Shown here: in pieces, positions 42,943-50,672 of the stretch | How positions within the stretch are numbered: the stretch's first letter is position 1 | Layout of the letters: each line of letters begins with the position of its first letter | Source of the DNA: Rhizobiaceae bacterium MnEN-MB40S | GTDB taxonomy: Bacteria > Pseudomonadota > Alphaproteobacteria > Rhizobiales > Rhizobiaceae | Assembly: GCA_024343425.1 (NCBI GenBank) | Contig: BRLC01000023.1 | Location: 1 to 63,315, forward strand | Direction of reading: 5' to 3' | DNA: 63,315 nucleotides | Program-made: the position numbers and the translations under genes | The notes under the pieces: generated by a model | What the model was told of the DNA's origin: nothing | The model's database searches: none | The model's input: the letters and a program-made list of their open reading frames with translations, nothing else

Positions 42943-42956
42943 CTAACACTAGTTAG
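42943..42956. promoter_or_regulatory. TetR-type operator candidate, CTAAC-ACTA-GTTAG
   Basis: The most symmetric of the nine dyads (both arms perfect), in the region between the crotonase operon (minus) and the TetR gene at 43056 (plus). It can therefore serve autoregulation and operon control at once. GTTAG half-sites also occur at 42978 and 43018. Confidence 0.65.
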
Positions 42957-43055
42957 AAAATAGATTTTCATATACTTGTTAGATTCCATTTCAACTGGTT
43001 GCATCACGGCGTATGATGTTAGAATGCTAGAAAGCGGATACGGAGGGGAATATTA

Positions 43056-43706
43056 ATGAAACTCGCGAAATCAGCGAAATCGCAAAAACGCGTTCTGGAC
43101 GCCGCGGCCAAGATGTTTCGCGACTACGGCTACGCCGGTACGACGATGCGGGCGATCGCCGACGAAGCCGACCTGAAGGCGGGTAGTATCTACTATCATT
43201 ACAAATCCAAGGACGAACTCATCACGGCCGTCCTCGATATTGGCATCAATGCAGTCATCAGTTCCGTCGAGGATGCGCTGCAAGCTTTGCCGGAGACCGC
43301 GACGGGTCGGGATCGAATCGAGACCGCTGTACGCGCACACCTTTCAGCCATCATAAAGATCGGCGACTATACACTGGCCACCAGGCGCGTCTTCGGTCAG
43401 GTCCCGGAAGCAATCCGCTTGAAAAACACCAAGCTCCGCGACACCTACGGCGCCATCTGGCAGAAAATTCTGACGGACGCCCATGCGCGCGGAGAGTTCA
43501 AGACCGACGCCAATCTCACGCTGGCCCGCCTTTTCATCCTCGGCGCGCTGAACTGGACGGTCGAATGGTACAAGCCGGGCGGTCGTACGATCGACGACGT
43601 CGCTCGCGACTTTACGGCCGTTGTCATCGACGGTATCGCCAACCCCTATGGCGTCATTCACAGCGCCGCCGACGACAACCAGCAGGCGCAGTCCAGGGCC
43701 AACTGA
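43056..43706 (+). CDS. TetR-family transcriptional regulator
   Basis: TetR regulator of 216 residues. The DNA-binding region spans residues about 8-55 (RVLDAAAKMFRDYGYAGTTM, RAIADEADLKAGSIYYHYKS), and the C-terminal part fits the acyl-CoA-responsive group (TetR_C with VRAHLSAIIKIGDYT). Ribosome site GGAGGGG. It lies divergent from the 42903-38183 operon across an operator dyad and convergent with the next operon. With the 27587 protein it is one of two candidates for binding the CTAAC-N4-GTTNG sites. Confidence 0.9.
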   Translation: MKLAKSAKSQKRVLDAAAKMFRDYGYAGTTMRAIADEADLKAGSIYYHYKSKDELITAVLDIGINAVISSVEDALQALPETATGRDRIETAVRAHLSAIIKIGDYTLATRRVFGQVPEAIRLKNTKLRDTYGAIWQKILTDAHARGEFKTDANLTLARLFILGALNWTVEWYKPGGRTIDDVARDFTAVVIDGIANPYGVIHSAADDNQQAQSRAN

Positions 43707-43722
43707 CGATCCCTACCCGGTC

Positions 43723-44886
43723 CTATCGGTCGCGTCCGAGAAGGTGATCCGAAATAATCCGCATCTGGATTTCCGACGTCCCCTCAAAGATCTTTGTCAG
43801 ACGCGCATCGCGCCAGTGACGTTCGACCTGATTAAGCGTGGTGTACCCTCCACCACCCAGAATCTGGAGGCCTTCGCTGGTCACCCGCTCAGACATCTCG
43901 GACGCGAACAGCTTGACCATGGAGGCCTCCTTGTCGCAACGGCGGCCCTGGTCGATGGATTGGCAAACCGAATACATCAGCGCCCGCGCGGCTTCGATTT
44001 CGGTTGCCATCTCCGCGATCTTGAAGCGTATGGCCTGAAAGCTGGAAATGGCGCTGCCGAACTGGCGCCTTTCCTGCGCATAGGCGATCGCGTCGTCAAG
44101 CGACGCCTGGGCCAGACCGATCGACCGCGCGGCGGTGTGAGCGCGGGCGGTCTCCAGACCGGCCGTGGCCAGATAGAAGCCCCTGCCCTCTTCCCCGATC
44201 AGGTTCGCCGCCGGTACGCGGCAACCGTCGAAAGCCAGCTCCCAGGTCGTCCAGCCATGGTAGCCGATCTTGGGAATCGTGTTGCCCGACACGCCTTGCG
44301 GCAGTTCTCCACGGGGTTTTTCGACCATGAATGCGGATATGCCACGGTGCCGTTTGTCGGGATCGACTTCCGCATCCGTGCGGGCAAAGACCATAATGAA
44401 ATCCGCTCCATCCGCGAATGTGCACCAGTACTTGTTGCCGGTGATCTCCCATTCGTCTCCGACACGCTTGGCCCGGCACGAAATATTAGCCACGTCGGAG
44501 CCTGCGTTTGGTTCCGAAAGCGAAAACGCGCCGAGAAACTCGCCCCGCGCCATGCGCGGTAGATAGTGGCTCTTCTGCTCCGGCGTCATTGCCTTTAGAG
44601 AGCCGATCAAGGCATTGCCGCGGGCAATCAGCGACGCAACGCTCATCCAGCCCCGCGCAAGTTCTTCCGCGACGAGACAATATTCGAGCGCGCCCAGGCC
44701 CAGACCACCGTATTCTTCCGGGATAAGAATGCCGAAATAGCCGAGCTCGGCCATCTGGTCGATCATTTCACGCGGAATTTCGCCCTTTACCGGGTCGAGC
44801 CTGTCGGCCGTCGGTCGAACGACGTCACGGGTAAAATCCCGCGCGGACTCCTGAATCATCCGGTGTTCGTCAGACAACTCAAACAT
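43723..44886 (-). CDS. Acyl-CoA dehydrogenase
   Basis: FAD-dependent acyl-CoA dehydrogenase, 387 residues from ATG 44886 (AGAGGAG upstream; overlaps the SDR stop by eight bases). AFSLSEPNAGSDVANISCRA and EWEITGNKYWCTFADGADF mark the flavin/substrate loops, and IFEGTSEIQMRII retains the catalytic-base Glu of short- and medium-chain enzymes, the only clear EGT motif among the six dehydrogenases of this window. Last gene of the 50580-43723 operon. Confidence 0.92.
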   Translation of the reverse strand: MFELSDEHRMIQESARDFTRDVVRPTADRLDPVKGEIPREMIDQMAELGYFGILIPEEYGGLGLGALEYCLVAEELARGWMSVASLIARGNALIGSLKAMTPEQKSHYLPRMARGEFLGAFSLSEPNAGSDVANISCRAKRVGDEWEITGNKYWCTFADGADFIMVFARTDAEVDPDKRHRGISAFMVEKPRGELPQGVSGNTIPKIGYHGWTTWELAFDGCRVPAANLIGEEGRGFYLATAGLETARAHTAARSIGLAQASLDDAIAYAQERRQFGSAISSFQAIRFKIAEMATEIEAARALMYSVCQSIDQGRRCDKEASMVKLFASEMSERVTSEGLQILGGGGYTTLNQVERHWRDARLTKIFEGTSEIQMRIISDHLLGRDR

Positions 44887-45634
44887 AGGGCGACTCCTCT
44901 GGCGGCAATTGACCGTGCCCGAGCGAACGTCCACCGTCGACGACGAGGACGTGACCCGTGATGTAGCGGTTTTCCGGAGATGCGAGGAAGGAGACGGCCC
45001 GCGCGATGTCCTCCGGCTGACCGATACGTCCAAGCAATTGGAACGACAACATTTTCTTCTGCATTTCCGGGGTCATGTAGTGAAGCATTTCGGTGTCGAC
45101 CACGCCGGGCGCAATTGCGTTGACCCGGATATCGCGCGGCGACAGATCGATGGCCATAGCGCGCGTCAGTCCGACAACCGCGGTTTTCGAAGCCACGTAA
45201 TGGCCCATGTTCGGCGCGCCCGCGAATGAACGCGAGGCGATGTTGACGATGCGTCCGCCATTGCGCATCCGCCGCGCGCCTTCCTGCGCAACCACGAACG
45301 TTCCAACAGTGTTGATGTCGAAAGCTTCGCGAAAATGGTCTTCGGTCAATTCGTCGAAACTGTGCGTGTCGGTAATCGCGGCGTTATTGACGATCACGTC
45401 GATCGGCGCGTGTTTGTCCATGACCCCGGCTATGGCGTCACGGTCGCGTATGTCGACGATTTCGTGTTCGATATTGCCGCCTGCCGCGCGCAGACTGTCG
45501 GCCAGATCCTGGACGGATTCCAACCGGTCCAGTGCGACGACGCGGAAGCCCTCGAACACCAGACGTTCCACAATGCCGCGACCGATGCCCCTCGCCGCCC
45601 CGGTGACGATCGCCGTTCCCATCCCATCACTCAT
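44879..45634 (-). CDS. Short-chain dehydrogenase/reductase
   Basis: Classical SDR, 251 residues: TGAARGIG, VVALDRLE after strand 2 (Asp, NAD-type), NNAAI, Ser in NIASRSFAG, YVASK and ITGHVLVVDGGRS. It is related to the 38183 SDR (NxASR and GGRS.G shared). It overlaps both neighbours by a few bases, so expression is coupled to the MmgE/PrpD gene upstream and the dehydrogenase downstream. Confidence 0.88.
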   Translation of the reverse strand: MSDGMGTAIVTGAARGIGRGIVERLVFEGFRVVALDRLESVQDLADSLRAAGGNIEHEIVDIRDRDAIAGVMDKHAPIDVIVNNAAITDTHSFDELTEDHFREAFDINTVGTFVVAQEGARRMRNGGRIVNIASRSFAGAPNMGHYVASKTAVVGLTRAMAIDLSPRDIRVNAIAPGVVDTEMLHYMTPEMQKKMLSFQLLGRIGQPEDIARAVSFLASPENRYITGHVLVVDGGRSLGHGQLPPEESPYV

Positions 45635-46989
45635 ACTGCACCTGACAATTCCATGATTTTCGAGATATCTGAACCACCGCCGAAGACAGTCAGGCTGTCG
45701 CGCAGATCCGGAGCGCGCGCGCCGAGCAAAGGCTCCACCAACGCATCGAATTTGGCTTCCAGTTTGCGGCCCTGACGCTTGAGATCGCTATCCGCCAGGC
45801 CCGCATCGTGCGTGGCCGTGAATTTTCTGCTGTCTGTCGTCGTAATCGTGACATTAGCCTTGGCTTCAGGAAGGCCGTCGACAAATTCGATCTCTGCAAG
45901 ATCACGCAGTCGCACCAGTTCGAGATCCTGCGTCAGATCGTCGGTGTAGGTGTCAATGGCGGCCGTATCGCGCCCCGCCAGCGCCATCGCAACAGTCAGT
46001 CGCAGCGAGAATTTCGCCTCCAGACCCGTCGCTGGCTTTGCTATGTTGCACACCCGGTCGGCGACCGGCGGGACCCGTATTTCGATCGACTGGACAGCAT
46101 TGGACGACGTCGAACTTTCGGAGCGGATCTTCTGCGCCGCCTCGATGGCGCCATGCGTCAGATAACAGGCGGCGTGATATTTGAAGAGATTGTTGGCGAT
46201 GTGGTGATCAAGCGCAGCTTCCGTCATCGCGTCTTGCGGATTGAAGTCCGCGCTCTGGGTGGCGGCGAATCCCTGCTCGCATTCCAGCGCGTCCGTCCTG
46301 CTGGTAAAGCCTTTGGCGGCAAGCCTTGCCGACAAAAGGCCATTCTGGGCCGCCATGCCTGCGTGCATCGGTTTGCACATCGTTCCGAACATGGATTTGA
46401 GACCGGAGGCCTTCGTCACCGCTATGCCATAGGCCGTCGCCGTTGCGGCGGCGTCGAGACCAAGCAGTCGGGCACAGGCTGCGGCGGCGCCGATGCTGCC
46501 AACCGTCGCAGTCGCGTGGAATCCATGACCGTAGTGACCGGGGCTCATCAGTGCGCCGGTGCGACAGGCGACGTCGTAACCGGCGACGAATGCCGTCAGC
46601 ACGTCGTCCTGCGATGCGCCGCTCTGCTCGGCCAACGCCAGGAGACCCGGCAGGATCGCCACCGTCGGATGACCCAGGATCGCCATGTTCACGTCGTCAT
46701 AGTCGATGGCGTGAGACGCCGCGCCGTTGATCAGGGCGGCGTTCAGGGCAGAGGTTTTCTTTGTCGATCCGGCAAGTGACGCCACCGGCGCGGCGCCATC
46801 CGAAAGGATCTCCTCGGACAGGATCTTCACCACCGGCTCCGCAAATCCAGGGATCGTCACGGCGAACCAGTCGAGAATGCACTGACGCGCCACCGTCACG
46901 GCCGTGTCCGGAAGGTCATCGAACTGGATCGCGCAGGCGCGTTCTGCAAGCCAGCGCGTGACGGGCGGCCGTGTGGAGGAAACAGTCAT
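45631..46989 (-). CDS. MmgE/PrpD family protein (2-methylcitrate dehydratase-like)
   Basis: A 452-residue MmgE/PrpD protein: INGAASHAIDYDDVNMAILGHP near residue 85, GFHATATVGSIGAAAACARLLGLDA, and KPMHAGMAAQNGLLSARLAAKGFT are the family blocks. Characterised members dehydrate 2-methylcitrate or related hydroxy-tricarboxylates, or isomerise itaconate-type acids. No methylcitrate synthase or lyase is nearby, so a different hydroxy- or unsaturated acid of this pathway is likely. Coupled by ATGA to the SDR. Confidence 0.87.
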   Translation of the reverse strand: MTVSSTRPPVTRWLAERACAIQFDDLPDTAVTVARQCILDWFAVTIPGFAEPVVKILSEEILSDGAAPVASLAGSTKKTSALNAALINGAASHAIDYDDVNMAILGHPTVAILPGLLALAEQSGASQDDVLTAFVAGYDVACRTGALMSPGHYGHGFHATATVGSIGAAAACARLLGLDAAATATAYGIAVTKASGLKSMFGTMCKPMHAGMAAQNGLLSARLAAKGFTSRTDALECEQGFAATQSADFNPQDAMTEAALDHHIANNLFKYHAACYLTHGAIEAAQKIRSESSTSSNAVQSIEIRVPPVADRVCNIAKPATGLEAKFSLRLTVAMALAGRDTAAIDTYTDDLTQDLELVRLRDLAEIEFVDGLPEAKANVTITTTDSRKFTATHDAGLADSDLKRQGRKLEAKFDALVEPLLGARAPDLRDSLTVFGGGSDISKIMELSGAV

Positions 46990-46990
46990 C

Positions 46991-48547
46991 TCAATCCGCC
47001 TTTTCGCAGGCGGCGCCGTAGTCCTTGCGCAGCGCCACCTTGTTGATCTTGCCGCTCGGCAGCTTGGGCAGGTCGTCGACGAAAACGATCGATTTCGGTT
47101 TCTTGTAGCTGGCTATCTGCGTTTTCGTGTGATCGATCAGTTCCGCTTCCGTCACGGGCTCGTCTTCCTTGAGAACGCAGATCGCGCGCACAGTTTCGCC
47201 CCAGTAGTCGTCCTTGACGCCGATGACGGCGACGTCAACCACTGCCGGATGCGTGACTATGGCCTCCTCCACTTCGCGGGAGTAGATGTTCTCGCCACCT
47301 GAAACGATCATGTCTTTCTTGCGGTCGACAAGATACAGGAACCCGTTTTCGTCGATATAGCCAACGTCGCCGGTATAGTACCAGCCGTCCTTGAGAGCAG
47401 AGATAGTTGCGGGGGAATTGTTCCAGTAGCCGGCCATATGCGTGGCGGTTCGCGTCAGTATCTCACCGGGTTGGCCGACCGGCAGCTCGACACCTTCGTC
47501 ATCGACGATCCGAATGTCGACATTCGGCGCGGCCTGGCCGATCGAGCCGAGCAGTTTGACTTCCTCGGGCGTTCCGTCTGGCTTGTGCTGACGTTTGTGC
47601 AGCGTCGTTCCGCCTCCCTCCGTCATGCCGTAAAGCTGAAGGAAGACGGGACCAAGAAGCTTCAATCCGCGTTTGAGAAGCGGAACGGGCATCGGCGCCG
47701 CCGAATAGCAGATTGTGTGCAGGGAGGTCAGATCGCGCTCCTCGACGCCCGGCACGTTCAACACGGACTGGATCATTGTCGGCGCCATGTGCGTCATCGT
47801 CACGCGCTCTCGCTCGATCGTATCGATGATCTCCACCGGATCGAATGCGTGATGCAGGATCACCGTGCCGCCCCGAATATGCATTCCGAGCTGCAGGAAG
47901 CGCGCGCCTACGTGGAAAATTGGCATCATGAGCTGCAGTCGATCGGAAACGATGAGGCCGAGTTCCGTCGCCATCAGGATAGCGATCGCAATCTCGGCGC
48001 GGTGCGTGCGCATCACGCCTTTTGGCCGACCGGTGGTGCCTGAGGTGTAAATGAGATGCATGATCTCGTCGGGAAGCGGCCGGGTCGGCGCGCCGTCCTT
48101 GTCGCCGGTCGAAACAAACGTCTCGTAATCCTCCGCCCAGGACGGAACGGGACCGCCGAAGCATATGAACAACTCCACAAATTCGAGCTGTTCGCGGATC
48201 TTCTCTATTGTTTCGGCATACTGGGCCTCGAAGATGAGGACGCGTGGAGAAGAGTCGAAGAGGATATAGGCCAGTTCAGGCGGAGCGAGCCGCCAGTTGA
48301 GCGTTGCGGCGATAAAGCCGGCCAGTTCGCACGCAGCGTAGCACTCCATGAACTCGATCGTGTTCTGCGACAGAATGGAGATACGATCCTGACGCCGTAT
48401 CCCCCTCTTCCACAGGGCCGACGCCAGACGGTCGCCACGCTCGAGCATTTGTGCGTAAGTGACCAGCTTGCCGTGGTAGCTGTACGCCAGTTCGTCCGGA
48501 AACTTGTATGCGTTGTTGCGCAGAATGTCGCCGACTGTCTCGATCAT
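46991..48547 (-). CDS. AMP-forming acyl-CoA ligase
   Basis: ANL-superfamily CoA ligase, 518 residues: HLIYTSGTTGRPKGVMRTH, LYGMTEGGGTTLH, GWYYTGDVGYIDENGFLYLVDRKKDMI and LPSGKINKVALRKDYG with the catalytic Lys. It is equal in length to the 40538 paralogue and shares most motifs, differing in the acid-pocket region. It activates a second acid intermediate or a related substrate. Third gene of the 50580-43723 operon. Confidence 0.92.
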   Translation of the reverse strand: MIETVGDILRNNAYKFPDELAYSYHGKLVTYAQMLERGDRLASALWKRGIRRQDRISILSQNTIEFMECYAACELAGFIAATLNWRLAPPELAYILFDSSPRVLIFEAQYAETIEKIREQLEFVELFICFGGPVPSWAEDYETFVSTGDKDGAPTRPLPDEIMHLIYTSGTTGRPKGVMRTHRAEIAIAILMATELGLIVSDRLQLMMPIFHVGARFLQLGMHIRGGTVILHHAFDPVEIIDTIERERVTMTHMAPTMIQSVLNVPGVEERDLTSLHTICYSAAPMPVPLLKRGLKLLGPVFLQLYGMTEGGGTTLHKRQHKPDGTPEEVKLLGSIGQAAPNVDIRIVDDEGVELPVGQPGEILTRTATHMAGYWNNSPATISALKDGWYYTGDVGYIDENGFLYLVDRKKDMIVSGGENIYSREVEEAIVTHPAVVDVAVIGVKDDYWGETVRAICVLKEDEPVTEAELIDHTKTQIASYKKPKSIVFVDDLPKLPSGKINKVALRKDYGAACEKAD

Positions 48548-48572
48548 TTTCTTTCTTCCCGTCCAGTCCTCG

Positions 48573-49736
48573 TCAGGCTTTGGGCAAACCCATGCGGTTG
48601 GCGATATTGTTCTTCTGGATCGCTGTCGACCCGCCGATGATCGGCATCAGCAGCATGTCGCGCACGAAGCGCTCCATGTCGAAGCCGCGCGCGTAGCCGT
48701 AGGCGCCGAGCACCTTCTGACAGGTCAGCACGATGTCGAGGCCGGTTTCGCAGACATACATCTTCGCCATCGAGGTTTCGACGGAACATGGAAGGTCATT
48801 GTCCGCCAGCCAGCAGCCGCGATAAAGCATCAGTCGGGCTGACGCGAGTTTGGTCTGTGCGTCTGCAAGCATGTGCCGGATCGACTGGTGCGAACAAATT
48901 CGCTTTCCGAACTGACTGCGCGTCTGCGAATACTCCCAGGCGTCGTCGACAGCCTGCGCAGCGATGCCGAGCGCCATCGCCGCGACCTCGAGTTTCTCGA
49001 CCTCAAGCGCCGGACCCGCCAGTTTCGTCCATCCCTGGTTCCAGCCTTCCTCGCCGCCGACGACATCCTCGATCGGGATCTCGACATTGTCGAGAGTGAC
49101 GTCGTTGGTGTTGAGACCGCGGGCGCCCATTGCCGGAATGTGCGTCAGCGTGACGCCTTCGGCGGTCGGCGGGATCAGAACGAGAGAAAGGTTCTTGTAT
49201 CGATTGTCCGGTTCTCCGGAGCGTACGAGCGCGTAGATGTAGTCGGCGCTTTCCGCGCCGGAACACCAACGCTTGTAGCCGTTGATGACCACCTTGTCGC
49301 CACGGCGTTCGGCGCGCGTTTTGACGCTGGCGAGATCGGATCCCGTGTCCGGCTCAGAAAGTCCGTAGGCGAACAGTATCTCGCCGGCCGCCATTTTCGG
49401 CAGCAGCCGTTGCTTCTGCTCCTCGCTTCCGGAGGCCAGGATGTTCATAGCGCCATAGCAGGCGTTCATGAGGTAGAGCGTGCCGATCACCATCGACCGC
49501 CGGGACAATTCCTCGACGGTCACCATCGTGGCCAGCACGTCTCGGCCGTAACCTCCGTACTCCTCGGGCACGGTCATGCCGCAAACACCGAGTTCCGATA
49601 TGGGTCCCATCAGGGAGCGCGGGACCTTGTCCTCTTCATCCCACTTGGCCATCATCTCGCGCGTGGCGTGCCGGTCCAGCATGCGACGGATGCTCTCCCT
49701 GAGCATGCCGATGTGATCGGGTTCTCCGAAGTCCAT
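48573..49736 (-). CDS. Acyl-CoA dehydrogenase
   Basis: Acyl-CoA dehydrogenase of 387 residues from ATG 49736 (GTGGAGGAAATTG upstream). LFAYGLSEPDTGSDLASVKTRAE, VINGYKRWCSGAESADY and QTRSQFGKRICSHQSIRHMLAD are family blocks. The C-terminal motif is IIGGSTAIQKNNIANRMGLPK: Gly replaces the catalytic Glu position, as in steroid-type FadE proteins whose base lies elsewhere. It probably acts on an acyl-CoA with a ring or branch near the reacting carbons. Confidence 0.9.
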   Translation of the reverse strand: MDFGEPDHIGMLRESIRRMLDRHATREMMAKWDEEDKVPRSLMGPISELGVCGMTVPEEYGGYGRDVLATMVTVEELSRRSMVIGTLYLMNACYGAMNILASGSEEQKQRLLPKMAAGEILFAYGLSEPDTGSDLASVKTRAERRGDKVVINGYKRWCSGAESADYIYALVRSGEPDNRYKNLSLVLIPPTAEGVTLTHIPAMGARGLNTNDVTLDNVEIPIEDVVGGEEGWNQGWTKLAGPALEVEKLEVAAMALGIAAQAVDDAWEYSQTRSQFGKRICSHQSIRHMLADAQTKLASARLMLYRGCWLADNDLPCSVETSMAKMYVCETGLDIVLTCQKVLGAYGYARGFDMERFVRDMLLMPIIGGSTAIQKNNIANRMGLPKA

Positions 49737-49779
49737 CAATTTCCTCCACTTCCGCGCTGCCGCCTCCCGGGCGGAAGGC

Positions 49780-50580
49780 TCAAAGTCCGTTGAATTTCGG
49801 CTTGCGCTTCTCGCCGAATGCGTTGATCGCCTCCAGATGATCCTGGCTGCGGTTGGTCAGCGCCTCATACGCCATGCACGTATCCATCATCGAGTGAGCA
49901 AGCTGCTTCAGGCCGATATTGATCGATGTCTTTGTGTACTTGATCGATTTCATCGCACCCGACCCGATCCGCTTTGCAAAGGCGTCGACGCGTTCGTCAA
50001 GTTCGTCGGCGGGAACGGCGTAGTTGATCAGTCCCATCGCCTCAGCGTCCTTCGCAGTCACAAGGTCGCCGGTCATCAGATATTCCTTCGCCTTGGCGTA
50101 GCCGATGGCCTGCGGCCAGATCACCGCGCCGCCGTCGCCCGCCGCCAGGCCGACCCGGACGTGCGGATCGCCGAAGCGGGCGTGATCCGCAGCAAAAATG
50201 ATGTCGCAGAACAGCGCCATTGTCGCGCCAAGACCGACAGCGTCTCCATTGACCTTGGCGATAATTATTTTCTCACAGTCCAGAATACCGAACACAACCT
50301 TCTTCGCCTCGTTGATCGAGCGGTCGAAGAGTTCCGTGTCCTCATACATCTGCTTCATGCCGACAATATCGCCGCCGGCGGAAAATGCGCGCCCTGCGCC
50401 TGTGAATATGACAACGTCGATCGAGTGATCCATTCCGAGATCGTAGAAGATCCGGGACGATTCCTCGTGCATCTGCCATGTCATTGCATTGAGCTGATCC
50501 GGACGATTCATCGTCACCGTCATCGTGCGCCCCTCCTGTTCGAACAGGAAGTATTTGTAACCTGAATAGTCGACGCTCAT
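49780..50580 (-). CDS. Enoyl-CoA hydratase/isomerase family protein (crotonase)
   Basis: Crotonase-fold protein, 266 residues: NRPDQLNAMTWQMHEE, GRAFSAGGDIVGM and GDAVGLGATMALFCDIIFAA are the usual blocks. The catalytic segment is FGDPHVRVGLAAGDGGAVIWP, where His and Asp stand at positions that are Glu in classical hydratases, the pattern of a well-populated crotonase subgroup of uncertain chemistry. Ribosome site CAGGAGGA. It heads the 50580-43723 operon with the operator 40 bases upstream. Confidence 0.87.
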   Translation of the reverse strand: MSVDYSGYKYFLFEQEGRTMTVTMNRPDQLNAMTWQMHEESSRIFYDLGMDHSIDVVIFTGAGRAFSAGGDIVGMKQMYEDTELFDRSINEAKKVVFGILDCEKIIIAKVNGDAVGLGATMALFCDIIFAADHARFGDPHVRVGLAAGDGGAVIWPQAIGYAKAKEYLMTGDLVTAKDAEAMGLINYAVPADELDERVDAFAKRIGSGAMKSIKYTKTSINIGLKQLAHSMMDTCMAYEALTNRSQDHLEAINAFGEKRKPKFNGL

Positions 50581-50619
50581 TGTGTCCTCCTGGCATGATT
50601 GCCGGCATAGCCGATTTTT

Positions 50620-50633
50620 CTAACACTAGTTCA
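50620..50633. promoter_or_regulatory. TetR-type operator candidate, CTAAC-ACTA-GTTCA
   Basis: Dyad upstream of the 50580-43723 operon; eleven contiguous bases (CTAACACTAGT) match the 42943 site, followed by T and then a CAAAA that departs from the consensus G. It is placed at the expected promoter distance. Confidence 0.6.
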
Positions 50634-50672
50634 AAAACATACCCGCCGCAAGCTGGAGCCGGGCAGACGAAT

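Noticed and set aside
42970..43025. Two GTTAG half-sites upstream of the 43056 TetR
   Set aside because: Their second arms (ATATG, TACG) do not match the dyad, so they are not counted among the nine operators.
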